Notes: a model not told the origin generated them from the letters alone. A stretch of DNA of 64,000 nt from Hymenobacter psychrotolerans DSM 18569 (GCF_900142395.1 NZ_FRAS01000001.1:186001-250000); one strand, 5' to 3'. Positions 48,501-57,121 are shown, counted from the first letter of the stretch. A program made the numbers and translations.

Positions 48501-51500
48501 CTACGCCTGCAACTCGCGGCTCAGGTTGTAGAGCGCCTGTTTCAGTGGCAGGAAGAACAGGGTTTCCGGTAGGGTTTCGTCGGAGGAAAGCTGGCGCTGG
48601 AACTGGTGCAGGCCTAGGCTCAGGCTGTCCTCAATTTCGCGCTGCAGAATGTCCTTTACGCGCTGACGGTCCACGTCTACGCCAACTTCGCGCAGGTAGG
48701 GCGCTACTTCGTCGCCTTCGAGCACGAGGGTAAGGTAGTTGCGCACGTTTTCCAGCACATTGTCCTTCAGCGTGGCATCTACCTGGTTCAGTTTCAGGCG
48801 CTGCTGGTTAAGCTCAGTGCCTTCCACAGCGCCGCTGTATTTCACCGGCTTGATGCTGTCGTAGTCCGACGTGTTCGACTTTTCTTCGAAAAGCACGCCG
48901 CCGTTGGTAGTAGCTTCCTTGGGGTTGTCGGCCAGGATGACGCGGAAGTTGTGAGGCGGCTCGGTGCCGGTTACGGCTTGGAAAATGGCTTTCGTAATCT
49001 TCTCAATAGCTACCAAGGAACTGCCACCTGCCAGCAGGCGCAGGTAGAGGCTGCCTTTGCCGGAGAAACAGAGGTAGCGCGGCGTTTTCAGGCCGAGATG
49101 CTTGGTGAGCTGGGCCGTGTGGTAGATGATGCTGGTGTAGTGCAGGTAGAACAGCACCCGCAGCTGCCGGCCCTTGCCGAGGCCCAGCGCCTGGGTAAAG
49201 CGCAGGGCATCATCGTACTTGAACAGCAGGCTGGTTACGTCGGCGGAGCCAAAATCGGTGTTGCTGAGGGCGGCGCGCAGGTAGCCTTTGTACTCCTGGT
49301 TTTGCTCGGAGTCGGGCAGGCTTTCCACGTGGCCCACGCCGAGGCGCAGCAGGCCGTTCTGCTTGGGCGCGCCCTGCACGCGGGCGTACCCGTCGCCCCA
49401 CAGGTCGTCGCCGGCGAAGCGGAACGAGGTGCTGTAGGCCGGTTTCTGGTCGGCGAAGAGCAGCAAGTCAGTCGTGCCGCCACCGATGTCGATGTTCACC
49501 ACGTTTTCGTCGCGGTTGGGCACTACCTGGTTGGTGGCCGTGAGGTAGTAGTACGGCGCCACCGATTCGGTGAGGCAGATGGTGGGGCGCTTGGCCTTGA
49601 ATACCTGCTGAAACGACTCGTCCCAGACCTGCTGGAACTGATTGCGCAGGAAGCCATCGAAGCTCAGGGGCGCAAACCACACTACGCGGGTATCTTCCAG
49701 AATGCCGCCGTGCAGCGCTGCCTTGTGGCGCAGCAACAGCAGAATTTCCTTGAAGAAGGCCTCAATGCGCGACACGCCCTGCGGGTCCAGCTCCGCCGAC
49801 CATTTCAGGTTCGTGATGAAGCGGTTTTGGGGTAGCTCCGAGGCATTTTCGGTGTTGATGCTGAAGCCGATGTTGATGTTGCTGAGCACCTTGGCGGGCT
49901 CATTGGCAAACGACGTAGTTTCGCAAACGGCCGTCCGGATCGGGAATTCATACACCGAACCGCCTTCACCCATAAAGGAAGGCACAAACTCCCGGTTCTG
50001 CAGGGTAGCAATATAGGTCCAGATCTGGCCGGCGCCGGTGCGGTAGCGCTGGGCGGCCGATAGGCCGGCATCGGCCACCGGAGCATGTAGCCATTCCACC
50101 TGCACATCAGCCTCGCCAATGGTCAGCGGCCGGGGGTGCGCCGTGGGCGAATCAGCGTAGGCAATGTGGGTGTTGGTGGTACCAAAGTCTACCGCGAAGG
50201 TGAAGCGGCGGGTACCACGGTCCAGCTCGCGCCAGCGCGGCACGAATAGGCCGCGGGCCGGCTCGGCGCCGATGGTGGCGGGCGGGCAGGTCAGCTCTAC
50301 TAGGTCGAAGTGAGTACCGGTCACCTCGTAGTAGGTGCTGCCGGCGGTGGCCATGCTCTTCTGGGTACGCTCGTAGCGGGTGGCCCGGCGGGCGGCACCC
50401 TGCTCCGTAATCCGCTCCCCGTTCACGAAGAACTGCAGATCATAGCGGCGGCTGAGCATGGTGGGCGAGTTGTCGGCGTCCACCAGCATTACCTTGTAAA
50501 GGTCGTTGTACTCGGGCTGGTAGCGCACCTTGTAGAAGGGGAACACGCCCACGCCCACGGTAGCTTTCACGATGCGGCCCTTCTCCAGAATCTCGCGGCC
50601 CTGGGCATCCTTCGGGTTCTGGGGGTTCACGTAGTAGCTGCGCTCAAACGTGATGAAACGCCCCGCCTGCACCGGCACCCGCAGCTGCACGCGCACGTGG
50701 CTGAGGTCGATGGTGAAGGTGAGCAGCTCGGCCAGCTCGTTCTCCGTGAAGTACTCGAAGAAGGCTTGCTTCAGCGGCAACAGGTACGGGAAGCGTGCCC
50801 GACCCTGGCCATCGGCACCGTACTGGAACGTGACTTTGCCGGTGTGAAAACGCTGGGTATTCAACTCGTAGGGCAGTTCTACCAGCGAGTCTTCCAGCAA
50901 GTCGCCTACCGTGAGGTAAGGGTACTTAAAGCCCTTGCCGGGCAGCACACGGCTTTCCAGCGCAACTTCATCGTAATACGGCACCGGCGTGCGGTCGTCC
51001 CAGGGCTGACCGTTGAGATAGTTGGCGCCGGGCATCGTGAGGTTCGGGCGCAGCACCAACGGGCGCGGCCGGCCCGTTGTCGATTCGCGGGTGGGCTGGA
51101 TGAACAGGTCGGAGCTGGTCACGGCCGACTGGTCGGCGCGACCGGGCAGGGGCACGCCTTTCACGCTCACCAGGTTTCCTTGCACATCGGCCAGGGCCGG
51201 GTAGCGGGCGGCAAACTGCTGGGCGCTCCGGTCGCCCTGCATCTGAAGCTGGTTGATTTTGCTGCGGTCGAGGCCCGCGTACACGCTGCCGGCAAACTCG
51301 CGGCGCTGCAGTTGCGGGTAGGCCAGGAACAGCTCGTACACGAACTCCCGGAACTGCGGGTCACGGTCTTCGAGCAGCACCGTTTGCTTATCGAAGTAGT
51401 GGCCGCGGGCCTGCGGGCGCTCCAGGTCCAGGGGCTGCACTTCAGGGCCGGTGAAGAGGATGGTCAGCGGTGAGGTGCCGCCCAATAGGCGCGTACCACC

Positions 51501-51968
51501 TGCTAGTTCCGGCGACTCATAGTACACCAAGTACATGTCGGTGAAGTCGCGGAACCGCTCATCCTGCATGTACAGCTGCAGGGTTTCGCCCAGCAGGCGC
51601 GTGCCCTCCTCCTGCCGCATCCGGCGGATTTCTGCCTCGGCATTCCAGCGACGCAGCGTGATTTTGCGGCCGGCCTGGGTGTAGAGGTGGTAGTTATAGA
51701 GCAGCTCCAGTAGGTCCCAGAAGTGCGTCGTCAGCTCGTGGTACACCGAGCCGGGGTTACGCTGCCCTTCGCGGGCCAGGAAGTCGAAAGCCGTTTCAAA
51801 CAGGTGCATCCGCGCAAAGGGCGTCGGGATGCTCACGGCCAGGTTGCGGGATTTGCCCCCTGCCGGGTCCGTTACGGTGTTGATTTCGGTGCTCGTTACC
51901 GGCGCCGTTTTCTGCCAGCCCTGAACCTGCTGGGAGCCATTATTATGTAAGCGAAGGACTTTGGCCAT
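48501..51968 (-). CDS. Large actin/Hsp70-fold ATPase of the seven-gene locus
   Basis: 1155 residues, about twice a normal DnaK. The first ~590 residues are an unrecognised region. The actin-like ATPase core begins at about 590: phosphate-1 motif FAVDFGTTNTH (591-601) and phosphate-2 motif NIDIGGGTTDLLLF (825-838), with the usual polar loop residues kept. No typical DnaK substrate-binding domain or EEVD-type tail is seen. The overall design recalls the SrfB-type Hsp70-like proteins, but I cannot confirm membership. It lies between the tubulin-like and bridging-protein genes. Confidence 0.82.
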   Translation of the reverse strand: MAKVLRLHNNGSQQVQGWQKTAPVTSTEINTVTDPAGGKSRNLAVSIPTPFARMHLFETAFDFLAREGQRNPGSVYHELTTHFWDLLELLYNYHLYTQAGRKITLRRWNAEAEIRRMRQEEGTRLLGETLQLYMQDERFRDFTDMYLVYYESPELAGGTRLLGGTSPLTILFTGPEVQPLDLERPQARGHYFDKQTVLLEDRDPQFREFVYELFLAYPQLQRREFAGSVYAGLDRSKINQLQMQGDRSAQQFAARYPALADVQGNLVSVKGVPLPGRADQSAVTSSDLFIQPTRESTTGRPRPLVLRPNLTMPGANYLNGQPWDDRTPVPYYDEVALESRVLPGKGFKYPYLTVGDLLEDSLVELPYELNTQRFHTGKVTFQYGADGQGRARFPYLLPLKQAFFEYFTENELAELLTFTIDLSHVRVQLRVPVQAGRFITFERSYYVNPQNPKDAQGREILEKGRIVKATVGVGVFPFYKVRYQPEYNDLYKVMLVDADNSPTMLSRRYDLQFFVNGERITEQGAARRATRYERTQKSMATAGSTYYEVTGTHFDLVELTCPPATIGAEPARGLFVPRWRELDRGTRRFTFAVDFGTTNTHIAYADSPTAHPRPLTIGEADVQVEWLHAPVADAGLSAAQRYRTGAGQIWTYIATLQNREFVPSFMGEGGSVYEFPIRTAVCETTSFANEPAKVLSNINIGFSINTENASELPQNRFITNLKWSAELDPQGVSRIEAFFKEILLLLRHKAALHGGILEDTRVVWFAPLSFDGFLRNQFQQVWDESFQQVFKAKRPTICLTESVAPYYYLTATNQVVPNRDENVVNIDIGGGTTDLLLFADQKPAYSTSFRFAGDDLWGDGYARVQGAPKQNGLLRLGVGHVESLPDSEQNQEYKGYLRAALSNTDFGSADVTSLLFKYDDALRFTQALGLGKGRQLRVLFYLHYTSIIYHTAQLTKHLGLKTPRYLCFSGKGSLYLRLLAGGSSLVAIEKITKAIFQAVTGTEPPHNFRVILADNPKEATTNGGVLFEEKSNTSDYDSIKPVKYSGAVEGTELNQQRLKLNQVDATLKDNVLENVRNYLTLVLEGDEVAPYLREVGVDVDRQRVKDILQREIEDSLSLGLHQFQRQLSSDETLPETLFFLPLKQALYNLSRELQA

Positions 51969-52060
51969 GTGCTGCTGAAATCTATTCTAGAAAGCTTGTT
52001 TCTCACCTCGGATGAGGCGAGGTTACGGGTAGTTGAGTGGCCTAGCGTGTTCCTCCTAGG

Positions 52061-52165
52061 CCGTCATGCTGAGCGAAGTCGAAGCATCTCTACCGCTTCG
52101 TTTTTGATGTCTAGGCCAGTAATTAGCCAGAGGTAGAGATGCTTCGGCTGCGCTCAGCATAACGG
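52061..52165. repeat. Long-hairpin intergenic repeat, copy 2
   Basis: Left arm 52061-52094 and right arm 52132-52165 are inverted copies with a few mismatches. The left arm starts CCGTCATGCTGAGC and ends GAAGCATCTCTACC, matching the copy at 44370-44469. It lies in the 321-bp gap between the tubulin-like and Hsp70-like genes, which otherwise holds only the terminator-like hairpin at its right end. Confidence 0.85.
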
Positions 52166-52255
52166 TCTACAATAGAAATTATACTGGCCTAGCGAAGCAA
52201 CTAAACAACATCAGCAACGAGGTCAACCACCCCAGCAGCGGCTGAAGCCGCCGCG

Positions 52256-52287
52256 TCCCCTCCTCATCTGAGGAGGGGATTTTTTGT
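52256..52287 (+). terminator. Terminator-like hairpin beside the tubulin-like gene stop
   Basis: TCCCCTCCT (52256-52264) and AGGAGGGGA (52271-52279) form a 9-bp stem, followed on the plus strand by TTTTTTG. The T tract is on the plus-strand side although the adjacent gene is on the minus strand. It may act on antisense transcription or be a dispersed repeat. Confidence 0.55.
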
Positions 52288-52289
52288 TC

Positions 52290-53738
52290 TTATACCACCT
52301 TCACCTTCTCCTCAAACGCCTTATCAGTCACATCATAGAACAGCTCCAGCATTTTGCGGAAGCTGTCGGGCTCTTGGATGGACTTCTCGGTTTTGTTGAG
52401 GTTGTCGAGGAGGTAGTTGTGGCTGAGGCCTTTATTGAAGAAGTCGTTCCACTTCTTTTCGACGGGCTTGCCCAGGATCATGGCGTTGAAGTCGTCGGTT
52501 TGCAGGTCGAAGGGACGGAAGGCGCGGCGGTTCTGGGCCAGCTCCTGCAGCCACTGATCCACGCCCGAATCGGGGCTGTGCAGGAAGTTGTTCAGTTCCC
52601 GGAAGATGGGCTCGTTGCGCATGGCATAGTCCAGCTTCAGGTTGTCGGCGTACGGCGCCTTGTCCGTGGGCAGGTGCTGCTTGTGGTAGCGCGTGAAGTA
52701 CAGGAACTGCGTGAGCTGCTTGGCAATGATTTCGCGCGACTCATCGGGCAGGTGGCTGAACTGGATTTCCGGCGCGTCGGCCTGTAGGCCATACTCGTGG
52801 AAGTGCGGGCCGCCGGTGCGCAGTTCGGCGGGCGAGTAGCGCATGAAGTCCACGATGCTCAGGGCCGCCAGCAGCTCAATTACGTGGGCTTTGTTCTTCT
52901 GCTGGGTGCCGCCGGGCTGGTTTTCGTAGGGCGTATCGGGCGTATCGGCGAGGTAGTACAGCGCGTCGAGGCCTTGGAGGTTGTGCTCGTAGTAGCTGAG
53001 CGCCGCCTTGGTTTTCGTCAGGAAGTTGTTGGAGTCGATGACGGCGTTGTCCTCGCTCTGCAGAGCGAAGTAGGGCATCACCGTTACGGCGCCGGTGGGC
53101 GCGTCGCGCAGGTAGCGGGCGTTGCTGAGGCGGGTGTTGGTGTCCTTCAGGTTCTTGAGCATGAGCGGGAAACCTGCTGCCCCCGTGCCTCCGAAGATGC
53201 TCGACACGAAAAATACCCGGTCGCCATCCTGGAAGTTGTCGGCGAAAAACCGCATTTCAGGGCTTTCCACCAGCTTGTTCAGCACAATGCTACCCACGTT
53301 AGGGGAGCCGCGGAAGCCAATGGTCAGCGGGCTTTCCAGGTTATCCTGCGTGAATAGTAGATCCACCAGCCCCTTGGAGTCAACCGATAGACCGTCATAG
53401 CTTAAATACTGCCGGAAGCTCTGGTTGATGCCGCCGAAATCGAAGATAAAAGTGTCCTTCACCGAGCCGTTTACATCCTGCGAGATGCCGCTCAGGGTGC
53501 TGATATCGGTTTTGAAGAAGCCTTCTTCGCGGGGGCCGAGGCGCTTATAGATCTGCTGGTAGCTCTGTAGCAGCTGCACCGTGCGGTTCATGTCGCCGTT
53601 GTGGGCGTCGGGGTCGATGATGATGGGCACTACCCGGTCGCAGTTGGGCAGGTCAACGCCCGCGGCCAGCAGCATGGTGAGCGAGCGAATGACGCGGGAG
53701 CCCGTGCCGCCAATCCCGAATAAAAAGAGTTTAGCCAT
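52290..53738 (-). CDS. Tubulin/FtsZ-fold GTPase-like protein of the seven-gene locus
   Basis: 482 residues. The N-terminal GIGGTGSRVIRSL (8-20) matches the first nucleotide-binding loop of the tubulin superfamily. VSSIFGGTGAAGFPLML (178-194) contains the glycine-rich tubulin signature loop, here GGTGAAG instead of GGGTGTG. IIDPDAH near 40-46 sits where FtsZ contacts the ribose and phosphates. This fits the divergent tubulin-like family (Pfam Tubulin_2 type) rather than cell-division FtsZ. Polymer formation is possible but not shown by sequence. Confidence 0.82.
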   Translation of the reverse strand: MAKLFLFGIGGTGSRVIRSLTMLLAAGVDLPNCDRVVPIIIDPDAHNGDMNRTVQLLQSYQQIYKRLGPREEGFFKTDISTLSGISQDVNGSVKDTFIFDFGGINQSFRQYLSYDGLSVDSKGLVDLLFTQDNLESPLTIGFRGSPNVGSIVLNKLVESPEMRFFADNFQDGDRVFFVSSIFGGTGAAGFPLMLKNLKDTNTRLSNARYLRDAPTGAVTVMPYFALQSEDNAVIDSNNFLTKTKAALSYYEHNLQGLDALYYLADTPDTPYENQPGGTQQKNKAHVIELLAALSIVDFMRYSPAELRTGGPHFHEYGLQADAPEIQFSHLPDESREIIAKQLTQFLYFTRYHKQHLPTDKAPYADNLKLDYAMRNEPIFRELNNFLHSPDSGVDQWLQELAQNRRAFRPFDLQTDDFNAMILGKPVEKKWNDFFNKGLSHNYLLDNLNKTEKSIQEPDSFRKMLELFYDVTDKAFEEKVKVV

Positions 53739-53750
53739 GGTGGGAAGGAA

Positions 53751-53840
53751 GAGCTGAGATCTTAGAGCTTAGAACTGAGAATCTTTCGGATGCCAAAACT
53801 GATACCCTAACGGCTCTAAGTTCTACGCTCTCAATCCTCA
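53751..53840. repeat. Inverted tandem-repeat pair upstream of the tubulin-like gene
   Basis: Short units near CTTAGAG/CTTAGAA/CTGAGAA on the left (53751-53783) are mirrored by CTCTAAG/TTCTACG/CTCTCAA units on the right (about 53813-53840). The pairing is imperfect. It has the same architecture as the repeats at 1814-1900 and 55831-55911 but a different unit. Confidence 0.6.
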
Positions 53841-53849
53841 CTTCTAAAA

Positions 53850-54242
53850 TTAGAAAGGTGTCGTACTCGCGTTGGTGGAGCCTTTGCGCAGAATCAGGGA
53901 GAGAATGAAGAACCAGAACAGGCCTAGGATGGCGTTCCAGGTAGCCAGCCAGTAGATGTAGCTGTGGTCCGTGACCTGCTGGGCGTGCGCCTGGCTGATG
54001 GCCAATCCGAAAGCAATGAGGCCGTTTATTATCAGGAAAATTGCCCAATGGCGACCCTTATTGAAGGTAGCCACGCCCATCATCCGGTTGATGACATAGT
54101 AGAATATGACCACCAGCGCCAGCGAAATGCCAATGTTTAGCAGGCCGATATTGGGGAAAATCACGTCGCGGTACACGGGCGTGTCGGCGGGTGGCTGCGG
54201 GGCTCCGATGAGTTCGTAGATGGAGCGGAATAGTGCTTTCAT
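53850..54242 (-). CDS. Small three-helix membrane protein of the seven-gene locus
   Basis: 130 residues from the ATG at 54240-54242. Membrane helices lie at about 32-51, 65-85 and 94-117, with a 30-residue N-terminal segment (MKALFRSIYELIGAPQPPAD). No conserved charged residue within the helices stands out. I recognise no family. It lies between the vWA-like lipoprotein and the tubulin-like gene and could be a membrane receptor for the cytosolic components. Confidence 0.75.
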   Translation of the reverse strand: MKALFRSIYELIGAPQPPADTPVYRDVIFPNIGLLNIGISLALVVIFYYVINRMMGVATFNKGRHWAIFLIINGLIAFGLAISQAHAQQVTDHSYIYWLATWNAILGLFWFFILSLILRKGSTNASTTPF

Positions 54243-54418
54243 GGAAAGAAGTAGGGCCAACTAGCCGTTGGCAATTCGTTGAACGATGAGGGCGGAACGA
54301 AATTGTAAGCACGACCCCAACTCGGAAGCTGGGCGTTCGACTTCGTTAATGAACGAAAACCATTCCAATTGCGCTAAAAATGATGCTCTGCTGCCGGTGT
54401 AGGCCAGTGCTTCAGCTT

Positions 54419-55789
54419 CTACTCCGCTGGCTGTAAGGTTAATGGCGCCTCGAAAATCGGCTTTTTTTCTGCGCCACTCTGCGCTTCCAGGCCGTCTAGC
54501 AGAGAGCTAAGCGCAAAGGTTTTGGGCGCGGGCGTGGCGTCGTTCTTGGTGGTCCATTGAGCCACCCAGGCGGGGCGCTGGTCTTGCAAACGGAGCACAA
54601 GTGGCCTAGCGGCCTTGGGCTGCTTGGTCAGGCGAACTTTCGCGAAGTGGGTGAACTTGCTTTCGGGGCCGCTGCTGGCGCGGTTCTGGTCGGTGGCGGC
54701 AAATACGTCCAGCAGCTTGGCATCAGTGTCTACGCCCTGCAGCTTCAGGTTTTGCTTGAGGTAGGCCACGTCACGGTACTGGCCGGGCAACTGGCCTAGG
54801 TCTAGGCCTACCACAAACTCCACGGGCTGCTGGGCGGAGGCTTCGCTCACCGATATAACGCGGTAGGTATCGGCGTTGCGCTTGCTGGCCCCGGCGTCGC
54901 CGTAGTACCAGCTGCCTTTGTTCTGAAATTTATTCAGCACCGAATACACGGGCTGTGGGTACGTGACACCGAAGTGGGCTTGCTTGGCCGGTTGTTTTTC
55001 CAGCAGAACCGCATCGAACTGCCGCACGGCGCTGGCGGGGCCCACCACCCAGATATAGTACGGAATTTCAGTGTCGCAGCAGTTGGTTTTCTTGCCCGAG
55101 GCTACCAGCGCCGGGTAATAGGTGCCGCGGAAGTCCGACGTGTACCCGTACACCGACACAGCCAGATCCGGCTTTTCGCCACCACGTGAAAGCGCGTCGG
55201 CAATGTCGGTTTTGATGTAGGGAATAGCCCCGGCGTTTTTCGGGGAGTAGATAAAGTCCGAAATCAGGACGCTCACGGTGCCGGGCCGGTAGTAATTCGT
55301 CATCAGCGTATCAAGCACCGACGGTATGTCCGTGCTTTTGGCCGGCTGCTGAATACCGCTGCGCACCGTTCCGGAAATGGGCTGGTACGAATCCTTATAA
55401 GGCCGCTCCTTGATGCGGTAGAAGGTTTTCTGCCGAACGGCGGTGCTACGGTTTACCTCCGAAAGGAACTGCGCCACATGCTGCTGAAACTTGGTGTTTT
55501 CGCCGCTGGCACCGGTCTTGGGCATAAAGCCCTCCATCGAGCCCGACACCTCCAGGAACACGTTCACGGCCTGCAACGGCTGCGCGGTGGTAGCCGCAGC
55601 TTCAGTGGTAGCAGGTGCCGTTTTGGGCTCGGCGGCTGCAACCGGGGTTTCCACGGGCGGCGTTGCGGTGGTTTCGGTGGCGGCGCCTTCCTCCGTTTTC
55701 ATATCGGAGCGGGAGTAGCAACCGGGCAGCAGCAGCAGAGACAGGCCTAGGGCAGGCAGCAGGCGGGAAAAGGCAGAGAGGTAGCGCAT
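54419..55789 (-). CDS. vWA-like lipoprotein, first gene of the seven-gene locus
   Basis: 456 residues from the ATG at 55787-55789. The lipobox LLLPGC gives lipidated Cys24, followed by a Thr/Ala/Pro linker (30-72). A vWA-like domain begins VNVFLEVSGSMEGF (76-89). The metal-ion-dependent adhesion motif DxSxS appears as ExSxS (Glu80, Ser82, Ser84), with a later SDFIYSP supplying a possible distal Asp. A C-terminal beta-rich region follows (about 330-456). It would be the envelope-exposed adhesion or sensing part of the complex. Confidence 0.75.
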   Translation of the reverse strand: MRYLSAFSRLLPALGLSLLLLPGCYSRSDMKTEEGAATETTATPPVETPVAAAEPKTAPATTEAAATTAQPLQAVNVFLEVSGSMEGFMPKTGASGENTKFQQHVAQFLSEVNRSTAVRQKTFYRIKERPYKDSYQPISGTVRSGIQQPAKSTDIPSVLDTLMTNYYRPGTVSVLISDFIYSPKNAGAIPYIKTDIADALSRGGEKPDLAVSVYGYTSDFRGTYYPALVASGKKTNCCDTEIPYYIWVVGPASAVRQFDAVLLEKQPAKQAHFGVTYPQPVYSVLNKFQNKGSWYYGDAGASKRNADTYRVISVSEASAQQPVEFVVGLDLGQLPGQYRDVAYLKQNLKLQGVDTDAKLLDVFAATDQNRASSGPESKFTHFAKVRLTKQPKAARPLVLRLQDQRPAWVAQWTTKNDATPAPKTFALSSLLDGLEAQSGAEKKPIFEAPLTLQPAE

Positions 55790-55830
55790 CGGGCTAAAGT
55801 AACGACAATCTGCCCTTGCCGGATACATAA

Positions 55831-55911
55831 GAGCAACGGAGTAGCGGAGTAACTGAGTAATGGCGATGGATTAGAACACTATTACTCAGTTACTCCGCTA
55901 CTCCGTTGCTC
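55831..55911. repeat. Perfect 31-bp inverted repeat of tandem octamers
   Basis: Arms 55831-55861 and 55881-55911 are exact complements with a 19-nt loop. Each arm is made of near-copies of an 8-nt unit (GGAGTAGC, GGAGTAAC, TGAGTAAT). It separates the nucleotidyltransferase stop (55916) from the start of the vWA-like gene, both minus strand. It could therefore end the upstream transcript or shield the seven-gene locus. Confidence 0.9.
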
Positions 55912-55915
55912 GCTT

Positions 55916-56917
55916 CTAGCTGTAGTCTATTTCCGTATTGTCGCCGATGTTGAGGCTGTGGCGGGTGCCTTTGAACAGCGCGTCGGAGCCGACGATGCAG
56001 TCGTGCATGACGGCGGAGCGCAACTCGCTGTAGGAGCCGATGATGGACTCGCTCAGGATGGTGTTCTTGACGATGGTCCGGTCGCCGATGGCCACGTTGG
56101 GGCCGATGATGGAGCCGGCAATCTGGCAGTCTTTCCCGATGCTGACGGGCGGAATGATGATGGTATCGGGAAACTCGGGAAACTCGCGGCGGCTCAGGAA
56201 TTCCGGGCGGTTGAGCAGGCGGGCATTGGCTTCGAGCAGGCTTTCCTTACGGCCGCAGTCAAACCAGTTGTCCACGGGCACAGTAATCATTTCGGCGCCA
56301 TCCTGAATCATAAGCATCAGCGCATCGGTCAGCTGAAACTCGCCATGCGTGCGCTGGTTCTGGTCGATGATGCGCTCCAGCGCCGAGGCCAGCCAGTCGG
56401 CGTTGGCAATCTTGTACAGCCCTACCAGCGCGTAATTCGACTTCGGAATGCGCGGCTTCTCCACCACTTTCGTAACGCGGCCGCCCGCGCCGGTTTCTAC
56501 CAGGCCAAACAGCGAAGGCGTTTTCACTTCCTTAATAGCCAGCACGTTGCCCGCCATGCTCATCATAGCCGGCAGGTCAATATCCACGATGGTATCGCCG
56601 AGCAGAATCAGGATGCCGTCCTGCTCGTGCCGAAACTGCTCCCGCGCCAGCCAAAGCGCATGCGCAATACCTTCGCGTGGCTCCTGCACCACGAAGGTGG
56701 CGCGGAGCGCGGGATAGTGGCGGCGCACGTAGTTCTCAATCTTTTCGCCGAGGTAGCCGATAATAAACACAAACTCATCGACCCCGGCCCCGCTGAGCCG
56801 GTCGATGATGTGGCCCAGAATCGTGTTGCCGGCCACCGGCACCAGCGACTTGGGCTGGGTGTGCGTATGAGGGCGCAGGCGCGACCCAATCCCAGCGACG
56901 GGAATTACTGCTTTCAT
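55916..56917 (-). CDS. Sugar-phosphate nucleotidyltransferase (long, with left-handed beta-helix)
   Basis: 333 residues from the ATG at 56915-56917. The nucleotidyltransferase motif is MKAVIPVAGIGSRLRPHTHT with the QPKSLVPVAGNTIL substrate loop and LLGDTIVD metal site. The C-terminal third has hexapeptide-type repeats (ISIGPNVAIGDRTIVKNTIL-like) forming a beta-helix. It activates a hexose-1-phosphate with NTP; glucose-1-phosphate thymidylyl- or uridylyltransferase is most likely. The exact sugar is not resolvable. Confidence 0.9.
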   Translation of the reverse strand: MKAVIPVAGIGSRLRPHTHTQPKSLVPVAGNTILGHIIDRLSGAGVDEFVFIIGYLGEKIENYVRRHYPALRATFVVQEPREGIAHALWLAREQFRHEQDGILILLGDTIVDIDLPAMMSMAGNVLAIKEVKTPSLFGLVETGAGGRVTKVVEKPRIPKSNYALVGLYKIANADWLASALERIIDQNQRTHGEFQLTDALMLMIQDGAEMITVPVDNWFDCGRKESLLEANARLLNRPEFLSRREFPEFPDTIIIPPVSIGKDCQIAGSIIGPNVAIGDRTIVKNTILSESIIGSYSELRSAVMHDCIVGSDALFKGTRHSLNIGDNTEIDYS

Positions 56918-57121
56918 GAACAACAGGCGTTGCGTAAGTCCGCAAAATAGCAAATAGCAGCGGGAGCGGCCGCTGATACAACCGCTGTGGCCCGAATTCG
57001 TACTTTGCCACGGCGAAATAGCGCATGGCCGAGCTACCGCCGTATACGACGGCAGTACCTGCGCTGCAGTTGCCCTTACTTTGCCTTTCCTACGTTCACT
57101 TTTTCCCTCTCCCTACTCATC

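Noticed and set aside
44492-55789. A complete Zorya defence system
   Set aside because: Only the ZorA/ZorB-like layout is matched; no ZorC, helicase ZorD or nuclease ZorE is present.
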